Notes under the pieces: model-generated
The model's input: the letters and a program-made list of their open reading frames with translations, nothing else
Database searches by the model: none
What the model was told of the DNA's origin: nothing
Translations under genes and position numbers: made by a program
Assembly: GCF_002849695.1 (NCBI RefSeq)
Contig: NZ_CP018937.1
Location: 1,426,001-1,490,000 of the forward strand
Source of the DNA: Bacteroides fragilis
Lineage (GTDB): Bacteria > Bacteroidota > Bacteroidia > Bacteroidales > Bacteroidaceae
DNA: 64,000 nucleotides
Reading direction: 5' to 3'
Part shown: one piece after another, positions 26,686 through 35,229 of the stretch
Layout of the letters: the number at the start of each line of letters is the position of its first letter
Numbering within the stretch: position 1 is the first letter of the stretch

Positions 26686-26764
26686 CACCAAATCTCAACT
26701 TCAAGATGACAAAGAAAGAGCTGGGTTTATTGCTTGGCTCTTTTTTGAATCTAATTTTCAATCG

Positions 26765-26836
26765 GGTGGGTTCGTCTAACGGTTAGGACACATGCCTCTC
26801 ACGCATGTAATACGAGTTCGATTCTCGTACCCACTA
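26765..26836 (+). tRNA. tRNA-Glu (CTC)
   Basis: A 72-base cloverleaf. Acceptor GGTGGGT pairs with ACCCACT (first pair G-U), the D arm TCGTCTAACGGTTAGGA is typical of tRNA-Glu, the anticodon stem CATGC/GCATG encloses CTCTCAC with anticodon CTC, and the T arm is ACGAGTTCGATTCTCGT. CCA is not encoded. It lies 79 bases after tRNA-Ser and before a terminator. Confidence 0.93.
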
Positions 26837-26849
26837 CAAATTAATAATC

Positions 26850-26880
26850 AGCCTTTTACGATAGCGTAAAAGGCTTTTTT
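26850..26880 (+). terminator. Terminator of the tRNA unit
   Basis: AGCCTTTTACG (26850-26860), loop ATAG, then CGTAAAAGGCT (26865-26875) followed by a T run. It is a perfect 11-bp stem. Confidence 0.9.
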
Positions 26881-26894
26881 ATTGCATCTTGGTT

Positions 26895-28253
26895 ATGAAC
26901 GATAAATATGAAGAGAGGCTTGGTACGGACCGTATGTTGCCACTTGTGTTCAGGATGGCACTTCCTGCGGTAATTGCGCAAATCGTAAATTTGCTCTATA
27001 ATATTGTGGACCGCATTTATATCGGGCATATCCCGGAGATCGGTACTCAGGCGCTTGCAGGTATCGGGGTGGCAGGTTCTCTGATTATTCTGATTTCAGC
27101 TTTTTCGGCTATTGTAGCCGGGGGAGGTGCGCCCCTTGCAGCCATAGCTTTAGGGCAGGGCAATCGCTCACATGCAGGAAAAATATTGGGGAACGGTTTT
27201 GTGCTATTATTACTTTTTACGCTCCTGACATCTGCCTTATCTTATCTTTTTATGGAGCCGATACTTTTGTTTACAGGTGCGTCCAATCAGACTCTCGGAT
27301 ATGCTACGGATTATCTTTCGATCTACTTGATCGGTACTCTGTTTGTAGAGGTTTCTGTAGGGTTGAATACCTTTATTAATACTCAGGGCCGTCCCGGTAT
27401 CGCTATGTTGTCGATCGTTATCGGAGCGCTACTCAATATCCTACTCGATCCTCTGTTTATTTTTGTTTTTGGATGGGGAGTGAAAGGGGCGGCACTTGCT
27501 ACTATCATTTCGCAAGCTTGCAGTGCTGCTTGGGTATTGGTTTTTCTGACATCCGGCCGTGCTTCTTTGCGGCTTGAATCCCGATATATGAAATTGGATA
27601 GGAAAGTAGTGGGTGCTATACTGGCATTGGGTGCTTCACCGTTTATTATGGCGAGTACCGAAAGTCTGGTTGGTTTTGTCTTGAACGGGTCGCTGAAAAC
27701 ATTTGGTGATATCTACGTGAGCGCATTGACGATCATGCAGAGTGCCATGCTTTTTGTCAGCGTTCCGCTTTCCGGATTTGCATTGGGATTTGTACCTATT
27801 GTGAGCTATAATTACGGGCATGGGAACCGGGAGAGGGTTAAAGAATGCTTTAAGATAGTGATGACCTTTATGTTCTTGTTCAATTTTATTTTGATTCTGC
27901 TGATGATCCTGTTTCCGTCTGTCATTGCTTCAGCCTTTACGTCCGATGAAAAACTGATAGAAACCGTAGTGCGGGTGATGCCCGTATTTCTGGCAGGAAT
28001 GACGATTTTCGGATTGCAGCGGGCATGCCAGAATATGTTTGTCGCACTGGGGCAGGCAAAAGTTTCCATTTTCATAGCATTGCTCCGTAAGGTGATTTTG
28101 TTGGTTCCGTTGGCTCTGATACTTCCGCATCTGATGGGCGTGGTAGGAGTTTATGCTGCCGAAGGCATATCGGATGCTACGGCAGCTATTTGTTGCACAG
28201 CCATCTTCGCTGTTCAGTTCCCGAAGATTATGAATAAATTGGCGATGCGTTGA
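26895..28253 (+). CDS. MATE family efflux transporter, 452 aa
   Basis: Inner-membrane multidrug/toxin extrusion exporter driven by a cation gradient. About twelve hydrophobic segments are visible, with the family's early block PLVFRMALPAVIAQIVNLLYNIVDRIYIG and later TQGRPGIAMLSIVIGALLNILLDPLFIF. The ATG at 26895 is preferred; an in-frame TTG two codons earlier is unlikely. The gene begins only 14 bases after the tRNA terminator, so it is expressed either by readthrough or by a promoter I cannot see. Its TGA abuts the stop of the convergent membrane-protein gene with no gap. The substrate is unknown. Confidence 0.9.
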   Translation: MNDKYEERLGTDRMLPLVFRMALPAVIAQIVNLLYNIVDRIYIGHIPEIGTQALAGIGVAGSLIILISAFSAIVAGGGAPLAAIALGQGNRSHAGKILGNGFVLLLLFTLLTSALSYLFMEPILLFTGASNQTLGYATDYLSIYLIGTLFVEVSVGLNTFINTQGRPGIAMLSIVIGALLNILLDPLFIFVFGWGVKGAALATIISQACSAAWVLVFLTSGRASLRLESRYMKLDRKVVGAILALGASPFIMASTESLVGFVLNGSLKTFGDIYVSALTIMQSAMLFVSVPLSGFALGFVPIVSYNYGHGNRERVKECFKIVMTFMFLFNFILILLMILFPSVIASAFTSDEKLIETVVRVMPVFLAGMTIFGLQRACQNMFVALGQAKVSIFIALLRKVILLVPLALILPHLMGVVGVYAAEGISDATAAICCTAIFAVQFPKIMNKLAMR

Positions 28254-29156
28254 TTACCGAGAGGATTGAGGTGCCGCTTTTTGTTTTTTCTTAGAGGCTA
28301 TATACCATAAATAGATAGCCAATATGACAAAAACAGCCAGAATCGTGATCATCTCTGTTGGATGCCCTAACGGATCAACCCATATTTCGCTGAAGAAATC
28401 CATTCGTCCCAATATTTCCACCGGTGTCCAGAATACGATTACCGTGGCTATTGCCATGCGGATGTTTGCTCCCCAAGAGGCAAGTCGTAACTGTCGGCGA
28501 AACATGAACACTGAACCGACCAGGCAACCCATACCTATCAACATAGTCACCGGATGATGGTCCCCAAGGAAGTTACTGTCGTAACAGAACATTAGTAATA
28601 GGTAGCAACTCCATAACATCATGTTAAGTTCCATGAAGGTAACGATAGATGTATGACGGGTCATGGGGCGTGCCACGATTTCACTTTTCTTACTTCGGAA
28701 CAATGCCGCCTGACACCAATTGATAAAGTTACAGCCTGTTTTTACACTAAATAGATAGAGCACCATGAACATAGCCCAGAATCCGAATGAGGTCGGCATA
28801 ATCAGATATTCCGGTCGTGTTACTACTTCTCCATTTAGCATTTCGGGCTGTACTCCGTATCGGTTGGCATAGTACATAAATAAAAACTCTACCCAGCCTG
28901 TCCAAAAAAGCAGGCCACCGAACAGTCCCCAAAGCGTTTGTTTCGTGTCGTTTCGTGCGAAGACACCGATGATAACCATAAGCAATCCTACTCCTCCCAT
29001 GGCAAATGCCGTATAATGGAGTGCAGTAGGAATGATCAGATGCTCCATCATAATCATTAGGGCATGTCCCAAAGGCATGGTAAATAGAACTAAAAGAAAA
29101 GAAGCAATTGTTTTCCACCAATATCTGGTTTGATTTTTCATTGTTGTTTGTCTCAT
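28254..29156 (-). CDS. Multi-pass membrane protein at the end of the heme-type operon, 300 aa
   Basis: I see about eight hydrophobic helices (for example SFLLVLFTMPLGHALMIMM, AFAMGGVGLLMVIIGVF, WGLFGGLLFWTGWVEFLFMYYA, MITILAVFVILAIYLWYIA), a basic C-terminus (KKKQKAAPQ) and many Trp, Met and His residues in or near membrane segments (GHALMIMMEHL). It follows the hmuY-like gene by 12 bases on the same strand, so it is likely co-transcribed. No ATPase, permease or cytochrome signature is clear. A role in heme or iron handling at the inner membrane is inferred only from its position. Met6 at 29141 is an alternative start. Confidence 0.6.
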   Translation of the reverse strand: MRQTTMKNQTRYWWKTIASFLLVLFTMPLGHALMIMMEHLIIPTALHYTAFAMGGVGLLMVIIGVFARNDTKQTLWGLFGGLLFWTGWVEFLFMYYANRYGVQPEMLNGEVVTRPEYLIMPTSFGFWAMFMVLYLFSVKTGCNFINWCQAALFRSKKSEIVARPMTRHTSIVTFMELNMMLWSCYLLLMFCYDSNFLGDHHPVTMLIGMGCLVGSVFMFRRQLRLASWGANIRMAIATVIVFWTPVEILGRMDFFSEIWVDPLGHPTEMITILAVFVILAIYLWYIASKKKQKAAPQSSR

Positions 29157-29168
29157 TTTGGGTTATAC

Positions 29169-29882
29169 TTAATTTAATTCATCACAATAGTAACTGATTT
29201 GTCCGCCACTGTCGCCTATCTCCGAATCGGCATTATACCAACTGATGATTTGTATCTTGAAATATCGTTTACCATCGGCGGTACGTATCACGTAGGTGTG
29301 ATAAGAGGGCGTGTAAACCGGAGGGGGGCCGGCAAAACTCATGGCTTCAGCCAATATCGGATTGGCGCTGGTCAATGTTTTAGCCGGACCGGTATTGGGG
29401 TCGAACCACGGATTCTCATTAAAATTCAGCCCATGCTCTATCAGATATTTGTTCCAGTCATTTTGCGACATTGTGACGTATACTTCAGTATCATTGTCTA
29501 CCGTCCATTTCAAATCAGTGGGTAGTTGCGAAACAGTTTTCCATTTGTCATAGCTTCCATATCCCAGATCAGCGGCAGCACCCTGACCGATGCCACTGGT
29601 ACCACTGTTGGTGCGCAGGCGATATCCGCAGAATGCGAGATCCCAATCTGTGCGCTCTTTCTGTTCTCCTTCAGTAATATCCTGATTAGGTGAAAGGGTA
29701 TTAAACCGCTCTCCGGTACGTAAGTTGAAATAAATCCAATCGTTCGTAACACCGGTGGAATAACCGCATGTGCGGGGCAGTGTCTTACCGGTAAACGGTT
29801 CGGCATCATATTTTACACACGAAGTTATTATAATGCAGCAGAATGACAAGCATAAAGCTTTAAAAACATTCATTTCTCTCAT
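29169..29882 (-). CDS. hmuY: HmuY family heme-binding lipoprotein, 237 aa
   Basis: Surface or secreted hemophore-like lipoprotein. The N-terminus ends in a lipobox IITSC (Cys about 22). The body shows the family hallmarks DWIYFNLRTGE, RTDWDLAFCGYRLRTNSGTSGIGQGAA, then WFDP, TYVIRTADGKRYFKIQIISWYN and a C-terminal GQISYYCDEL. P. gingivalis HmuY binds heme through two His; the corresponding ligands here are not assigned with confidence and other residues may be used. The ATG at 29882 overlaps the stop of the receptor gene in an ATGA junction, suggesting translational coupling with its TonB receptor. Met4 at 29873 is an alternative start. Confidence 0.85.
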   Translation of the reverse strand: MREMNVFKALCLSFCCIIITSCVKYDAEPFTGKTLPRTCGYSTGVTNDWIYFNLRTGERFNTLSPNQDITEGEQKERTDWDLAFCGYRLRTNSGTSGIGQGAAADLGYGSYDKWKTVSQLPTDLKWTVDNDTEVYVTMSQNDWNKYLIEHGLNFNENPWFDPNTGPAKTLTSANPILAEAMSFAGPPPVYTPSYHTYVIRTADGKRYFKIQIISWYNADSEIGDSGGQISYYCDELN

Positions 29883-32233
29883 TTCTTTTTCTTTAATGCA
29901 TTTATTACGTCGTCTATCATAAACTCAATCTGTACGTGTCCGCGGGCACCGGGGGTGGCGGGTACATTGAACATGGTCACTCCCGAACCCAATGTTTTGG
30001 GCTTATAGTTTAAAAGGTTGTCGACGCCCAGTGTCACTTTTACTTTGTTGTAGAAGGTTTGTGAAACGGACAGATTGCACAGCACATATGCCGGAAGATC
30101 GCAACGGAAGTAGGCATCCTTGCTGGTATTCTCCTCCTCAATCCATACACGATCCTGCACATCGAATTTCTTGTTACCCATAAATGATGCGCTGAATATG
30201 GCACCCAACCGATAGTTTTTGCGATTGTACTTATAGTCCAAACTGGCTGTAGCTGCGTGAGGAGAGGTGGTGTTAACCTGTACACCTTTAAGTTTGCTCA
30301 CATTGACAAAACTGTAGGTGGCATTCAGCGTCAGGAAGTCAAACATGCGCCAACGTCCCAGTGCCTCCAGGCCCAGTAAGCGCTGTTTGCTGAGATTAGT
30401 GTATTCAAAATTGTATTGCATGTCATAGATTCTCCAGACTCCTTCTATTTTATCTTTAAAGTAGTTTCCGTAAACCGTACCGGACAAAAATAGCCGGTCG
30501 TTGGTGTATTCGGCTCCAACTGACATGTAGTTGTTTTTCTCCGGTTGCAGGTATTCGTTGCCTTTTATCTGAAACATGCCCAGATGGTCCCAGTTGAAGA
30601 AAAGCTCTTTGATACTGGGTGAGCGGTAACCCATTGAATAGTTGGCACGGAAACTCCATTGGTCGTTGGGTGAAAACTTGGCTGCGATTTTGGGCATTCC
30701 CATGAATCCGAAAGCATGGGAAAAGTTAGTACGCAACCCGGCGGAAATCATCCATTGTTTAGACACTTCCCATTCGTCCTGCAGAAAATATTCCGTTTCT
30801 TTCAGTGACCGTGTAGTCATTTTGCGATTCACAAAACGGTCGCTTGTCAGGTCATCCGAAATATGTTCCACTCCAAAGATCAGATGGTGGGCTTTAAAGT
30901 AATTGCTGGTGATGGTCAGTCGTGGTTGCAAGATTCGGCTTTCATATACCTTCTGCCGTTCATTCCGGCGTTCGTGTCGTTTAAAGCGGTCATAAAAATC
31001 GCTATGTAAACTTCCGGTTACAGAAAACCAGTCCTTCACATGGTAAGTGGCTTTGATTCCTCCCGTCCAGTCACGTGCCTGGCTAAAAGTCAGATCTTGT
31101 ATCAGGTCGTATGTATTCATGAAGAATGCGCTGCCATAGAGCAAAACCGATAAATCTTTGTTCGGATCGTAATAAACCTTTTGTGAAGCTGAAATATGCT
31201 CGGTACCTTCGATTCCCATAGGAGGACGCGCTGTAGCGCTGGTTACAATGATATCGTGAGGTAGGAAGGGATTGGCTTCCTGTGTATATATCTTCTTGTC
31301 ATTTTCCGCCTGATAAAGATAGAAAGCATCACTTTCGCTGTACCATACATCTGTTTGCGAGGTAAATGCTCCCTGCTTAAAACCTGCGGAGACCCAACTT
31401 TGCAGATTTGGCCGGTCAGCATTCTTTTCGAACATGTAGAGGAAGTCACTCTTTGATGGATTTTTATAATTACGTTCGTTCATTTGCCCGTAACGCACTC
31501 CGGCATCGATACTAAGAGGTTTGTTCGTCTTTTTAGTTATCAGATTGATAACGGCTCCTGCCGCACGCGAACCATACAGAGTACTACTGGCACCTTTCAC
31601 AATCTCGATGCGGTCTATGGCATGCAGATTGAAACGTTCGTAATCCAGGTTTCCGGCCATGTCTCCGGTCAGTCGTTCTCCATCCATCAGGAATAACACA
31701 TGGCGTGCATCCAGTCCCTGCATGCTTATTTCATTGCCAAAGCCTACTTTCTGTATGTTCAATCCCGGTGTTTCCTGCTGCAGAGCCTGCTGCAAGTTTC
31801 CATATCCGGCGTCTACCAGTGCTTTTCCTCCCAACACCTGCGTGGTCACCGGAGAAAGTTTGATGGGACGTGCCGTGCGTGAACCCGTTATCACTACTTC
31901 GTTCAGTCCCATTACATCTTCCGTCATGTGAAGGGTCAGGTTTCGGGTTGCTTGTGTTATTTTTCCTTTCAGGGGTATGTAGCCTACCGAAGTGATGTGG
32001 TAATGGTATGTACCGGGACGAGGGAGCTTCAAGATGGCATTGCCATTCAGGTCAGTGATGGCATACAACGTCTTTTCCGGATTATCATTTTCTGCAAATT
32101 CTATATTTGCCGCTATTATCGGTTGCTCGGTCTTTGCTTCCAGTATTGTGAGTTGCACTTTTGTTTGGGCCATAGAGGCGGTACATATAAACAGAAGCAG
32201 GCATGTGATCGTTACAAATTCTCTTTTTTTCAT
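29879..32233 (-). CDS. hmuR: TonB-dependent heme-type receptor (HmuR-like), 784 aa
   Basis: Outer-membrane receptor coupled to the adjacent HmuY. Order: signal peptide (about 1-22, ending TASMAQ), a carboxypeptidase-regulatory-like domain (about 25-110), plug (about 115-235; VVITGSRTARPIKLSPVTTQ, QGLDARHVLFLMDGERLTG, RIEIVKGASSTLYGSRAAG) and barrel. In the barrel, GYRSPSIKELFFNWDHLGM followed by NEYLQPEKN resembles the YRAP/NPxL pair of heme receptors. The C-terminal region has HVQIEFMIDD followed by a basic tail. It overlaps the hmuY start by 4 bases and lies 28 bases after the small lipoprotein gene. The heme assignment rests mainly on the neighbouring HmuY. Confidence 0.85.
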   Translation of the reverse strand: MKKREFVTITCLLLFICTASMAQTKVQLTILEAKTEQPIIAANIEFAENDNPEKTLYAITDLNGNAILKLPRPGTYHYHITSVGYIPLKGKITQATRNLTLHMTEDVMGLNEVVITGSRTARPIKLSPVTTQVLGGKALVDAGYGNLQQALQQETPGLNIQKVGFGNEISMQGLDARHVLFLMDGERLTGDMAGNLDYERFNLHAIDRIEIVKGASSTLYGSRAAGAVINLITKKTNKPLSIDAGVRYGQMNERNYKNPSKSDFLYMFEKNADRPNLQSWVSAGFKQGAFTSQTDVWYSESDAFYLYQAENDKKIYTQEANPFLPHDIIVTSATARPPMGIEGTEHISASQKVYYDPNKDLSVLLYGSAFFMNTYDLIQDLTFSQARDWTGGIKATYHVKDWFSVTGSLHSDFYDRFKRHERRNERQKVYESRILQPRLTITSNYFKAHHLIFGVEHISDDLTSDRFVNRKMTTRSLKETEYFLQDEWEVSKQWMISAGLRTNFSHAFGFMGMPKIAAKFSPNDQWSFRANYSMGYRSPSIKELFFNWDHLGMFQIKGNEYLQPEKNNYMSVGAEYTNDRLFLSGTVYGNYFKDKIEGVWRIYDMQYNFEYTNLSKQRLLGLEALGRWRMFDFLTLNATYSFVNVSKLKGVQVNTTSPHAATASLDYKYNRKNYRLGAIFSASFMGNKKFDVQDRVWIEEENTSKDAYFRCDLPAYVLCNLSVSQTFYNKVKVTLGVDNLLNYKPKTLGSGVTMFNVPATPGARGHVQIEFMIDDVINALKKKK

Positions 32234-32261
32234 TTTTCTAAAAGGGTGTGTGATTCACAGT

Positions 32262-32897
32262 TTATGATAACCCATGTTTCTTCTTATACTCTTCCAAGTC
32301 TTTTTCAAATTGTGCGAACTCCTTTTCATAGTTGTTGATGCGCGTCTTGTCTATTGTTTGCAGGAAACACTCCGAGCGAACGTTCATCATGTTGTAGTCC
32401 ACAATAAAATTAATCTGGTGAGTGTCGGTATTATAATAGCCTTTTACACTACTTCCTTTAGCATTGGCCGGAGTGCCATCTTTTTCTTCTCCCCAAGTAG
32501 AGCCGTCCTCACCATAGAATTTGATCCAGCCTGCACCCGGATATTCGTCTTTTTCCCATGTGTTGAGTTGCATGGTTTGTACGTCACATTTAAAGTTGAT
32601 GATCATCCCCATTTTGCCTACGGTGAAATTAAGAAGAGACACACTGAAAGTATTTGTATCTGTATTGCTCCAGTCAAACTTAAATTTGGTGGGGCATCCT
32701 TTTTCAAGTAATGTTTTATTGACACCATTCAGGGTGGCATGGGTATTCAATACGATTTCTCCGGTCAGAAAATCTTTTGCTTTCTTTACGAGCTCTTCCG
32801 AAGCTCCTCCTTTGGTTATTTCTTCGTCGGATGAACAGGATGCCAAAAATAAACAGATACTGCAAAGAATGATATAGGATAATTTTATTGTTTTCAT
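32262..32897 (-). CDS. Small lipoprotein of the heme-type operon (DUF4903-like), 211 aa
   Basis: Lipoprotein signal peptide ending FLASC (Cys about 21). The mature part is mainly beta (LTGEIVLNTHATLNGVNKTLLEKGCPTKFKFDW, GMIINFKCDVQTMQL, HQINFIVDYNMMNVRS) and ends in a charged helix (FAQFEKDLEEYKKKHG). It reminds me of DUF4903 proteins of Bacteroides, but I cannot confirm this. It is located between the calycin-like gene and the receptor, all leftward. Likely a surface or periplasmic partner of the receptor; ligand unknown. Confidence 0.55.
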   Translation of the reverse strand: MKTIKLSYIILCSICLFLASCSSDEEITKGGASEELVKKAKDFLTGEIVLNTHATLNGVNKTLLEKGCPTKFKFDWSNTDTNTFSVSLLNFTVGKMGMIINFKCDVQTMQLNTWEKDEYPGAGWIKFYGEDGSTWGEEKDGTPANAKGSSVKGYYNTDTHQINFIVDYNMMNVRSECFLQTIDKTRINNYEKEFAQFEKDLEEYKKKHGLS

Positions 32898-32963
32898 CTT
32901 GAAAGATAGTTTTTTATGGTTTATATAATGAATATTCGGTTATTGTTTTTTTATATGAATGAA

Positions 32964-33000
32964 AGGTTGTTTTCTTGTCACAACAACAAGAAAACAACCT
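32964..33000 (-). promoter_or_regulatory. Perfect 15-bp hairpin inside the heme-type operon
   Basis: AGGTTGTTTTCTTGT (32964-32978) and ACAAGAAAACAACCT (32986-33000) with a 7-base loop lie in the 162-base gap between the calycin-like gene and the small lipoprotein gene. On the transcribed strand it is not followed directly by a T run, so it may be an RNA-stability or processing element or a partial terminator rather than a complete stop. Confidence 0.65.
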
Positions 33001-33059
33001 ATGGTACACTAGTTCATTTTGTGGAGAATATTATAAAAAACTTTATGCTCCACTAAAAT

Positions 33060-33554
33060 TCACTTTGTTCCTTCAAATGTAACAATTGCTTCGAATAGTG
33101 AACCTGAATATTGAGTATTTACGGTAACTGTAAACTTCAGATAGTTTCCGGTAATTTCTCCTTCCACTAAAGCATCATAGGATAGGGGGAGTATACCGAT
33201 CTTGAGTTTTACGGCACTTTCACAGGTCTGGCTGAAGTTTCCTCCGGATGTAGGGACAGTGATGTCCATCGCGTCGACCGTAATCGATCCCGGCATCGAA
33301 CCTATTTTGAATGAATCAATATGAATATTGACCGTTCCGTCCCCATTATCGGTTACATTGGCAACCTTTCCATAAACCGGATTTTTTTCTCCATTCATGT
33401 AAACTCGGATCAGGTTACCCTGATAGTTACCTTCCAGACTTTCGGCAACAGTTGCTACTGAATATACGTCACTTGCTGCACTTGCAGAAACATTACTTGA
33501 AATAGCTGTCATTCCGAATAAAGCTATTCCCCAGATAAAAACTTTTTTCAACAT
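33060..33554 (-). CDS. Exported calycin-like domain protein, 164 aa
   Basis: Signal peptide to about residue 26 (GMTAISSNVSASA). The rest is a small all-beta domain with alternating hydrophobic strands: LEGNYQGNLIRVYMNG, TVNIHIDSFKIGSMPGSITV, EGEITGNYLKFTVTVN. This fits the calycin/lipocalin-like proteins that Bacteroides encode near HmuY and TonB receptors. Such folds often bind hydrophobic ligands, which would suit heme or a siderophore, but no ligand residue can be named. It lies 57 bases after the LRR lipoprotein gene on the same strand and 162 bases, including a hairpin, before the small lipoprotein gene. Confidence 0.68.
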   Translation of the reverse strand: MLKKVFIWGIALFGMTAISSNVSASAASDVYSVATVAESLEGNYQGNLIRVYMNGEKNPVYGKVANVTDNGDGTVNIHIDSFKIGSMPGSITVDAMDITVPTSGGNFSQTCESAVKLKIGILPLSYDALVEGEITGNYLKFTVTVNTQYSGSLFEAIVTFEGTK

Positions 33555-33611
33555 AAGATTGGTTTTAAAATTAAAATAAAAAATAACACATATATATATG
33601 CTTGTTAGCTG

Positions 33612-35012
33612 TTAAATCTTCTTTGTCCAACGGAAAGCACCGTAATCACTGTAGTCTCTGTATCCGGAGTCATTTAGATTTTTTTTGTAAGTACTAAGGA
33701 ATGTTTTACATGCCTCTTGCTTGAATTCATTTTCTGAAATAAGGATTGTGGCTTTCTGTGCGTCAGCCAGTGGCTTTAGTGTTTCGTACGCTGCACTATA
33801 GACATACTGGAAATTGGGATAAGTGATGGTACAATTCTCGAGTTGCAATAATATGACAGCCTGAAAACCGCGGAGAAAGCTTAAATCCATTTTTTTCAAT
33901 GAAGGCAGGCTGGCCAGTTCTAATTGAGAGACAAGCCCTTTGCTCTGTTCCGGAAATTTGATTTCTTTTAAATTCTCACAATCGAATACATGTAGTACAT
34001 TAGAGATTGTTTTATCAAAGTCGGTTGCTTCCTGATTGGTGACAAGTGTTTTTGATAGATCCAGTTCTGTCAAATATTTGTTGTTGCTTGAACCGAAACT
34101 TGCCAACTTGGCAGATTGTGAAAGATCAATACCCTCAGGGGTATCTGCATTCAGAATGAAAAGGGCTTTAAGGTTGTCACGAGGCATAAGATAGGCAACC
34201 GAACAATGATTCATGCACTCAACTTGCACATAGAATGGTTTGTAGAAAGGATTATTGATAAAATATTCTAATCCTTCAATTGAATGTATATTTTCATTAT
34301 CCGCATACCAGGCATCTATGTTAATGCCGCTGCCTTGTTCGGTCAGGGCCATTGGCTTACTAATGTCAATCTGGTTTCCATCTTTTGTAAACAGGCTTGC
34401 AAACTTCGATTTCAGATAAGTGCGGAAGTATTCATCGGGAATATCACGCAAGGTGGTATAGGCTTGCAGGATTCCGTTTGCATTTTGCATCTGCATGTCG
34501 GTGGCTGCACTGGCCGCATGGAATGGAACCAGATCCTCTATATTGTATTTGGCCGTTTCCGGTAAATAAAATTTAGTGAGTGGATGTAAGACAGTAGTGC
34601 TCATTTCATCATTTACCATTTTTACATCTACCAAACCTTTAAAATCATATATTTTATTACCTGATAAATCAATCGCAGTAATGTTTTTGGGCAATGCGGA
34701 GAAGTCGAAAACGGGGCCATACTCATTGTTCGATAGATTAATTTCAGCAAGGTTAGGCAATACTTCCAGTCCCGATAGATTAGCAATTTGGGTGCCCGAT
34801 AGATCAAGCGAAGTTGTACTTTTTACTTTATCATCCTGTACCAGTTTGCCTTCTGCATTAAAGGTATATCCTTTTTGTTGCAAGATAGTTCTTAGTTCAG
34901 TATTTGTCACTTCCACTCCATTCCAATCAATGTTGTTATCGTTAGTACATGAAGTGAAACATATACCGGAAACTGCTATAAACGTGCTAATATACGTTCG
35001 AATTTTGTTCAT
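33612..35012 (-). CDS. Leucine-rich-repeat lipoprotein, 466 aa
   Basis: First gene of the leftward heme-type operon. The lipobox is CFTSC (Cys about 22). Residues about 65-130 carry several leucine-rich repeats (TTSLDLSGTQIANLSGLEVL, LAEINLSNNEYG, ITAIDLSGNKIYDFKGL), and a second LRR-like part appears at about 290-400 (LTELDLSKTLVTNQ, LKKMDLSFLRGFQAVILLQLENC). In between is a domain of unknown type. Surface LRR lipoproteins usually bind proteins, so binding of a host heme carrier is one possibility. The promoter 50 bases upstream carries a palindrome shared with the gene at 38001. Confidence 0.72.
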   Translation of the reverse strand: MNKIRTYISTFIAVSGICFTSCTNDNNIDWNGVEVTNTELRTILQQKGYTFNAEGKLVQDDKVKSTTSLDLSGTQIANLSGLEVLPNLAEINLSNNEYGPVFDFSALPKNITAIDLSGNKIYDFKGLVDVKMVNDEMSTTVLHPLTKFYLPETAKYNIEDLVPFHAASAATDMQMQNANGILQAYTTLRDIPDEYFRTYLKSKFASLFTKDGNQIDISKPMALTEQGSGINIDAWYADNENIHSIEGLEYFINNPFYKPFYVQVECMNHCSVAYLMPRDNLKALFILNADTPEGIDLSQSAKLASFGSSNNKYLTELDLSKTLVTNQEATDFDKTISNVLHVFDCENLKEIKFPEQSKGLVSQLELASLPSLKKMDLSFLRGFQAVILLQLENCTITYPNFQYVYSAAYETLKPLADAQKATILISENEFKQEACKTFLSTYKKNLNDSGYRDYSDYGAFRWTKKI

Positions 35013-35061
35013 TGTTTAATGATGGGTTTTTTGATAATTAATATTTGTTTTAATCCGGTTA

Positions 35062-35109
35062 CAAAGTTATATGCGGTTTAAAATATGTACAATACCCATT
35101 TATGGGTAT
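35062..35109 (-). promoter_or_regulatory. Promoter of the heme-type operon with overlapping palindromic operator
   Basis: On the minus strand TTG (35092-35090), 20 bases, then TAACTTTG (35069-35062) make a Bacteroides promoter. The TTG lies at the edge of CAATACC-N8-GGTAT (35090-35109), whose core is a perfect palindrome with arms AATACCCAT/ATGGGTATT. The same palindrome with identical spacing to the -7 box occurs upstream of the gene at 38001, so this is a candidate repressor or activator site. Confidence 0.75.
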
Positions 35110-35229
35110 TCTGCTGTTGAAGTTTAATAGTAAACTTTTTAATATAAATATATTTTATCGGTTGTTGTAGCTTGTATTTTATAAGATGACTTTTTATATA
35201 AGATATTTATGTTAAAAAGAATCGTGCTA

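Noticed and set aside
26482..26761. Minus-strand ORFs across the tRNA-Ser gene
   Set aside because: They are read through a tRNA with full cloverleaf structure and have no recognisable protein features.
26599..26836. Integration site of a mobile element at the tRNAs
   Set aside because: No integrase gene and no direct repeat of the tRNA 3' end is seen nearby.
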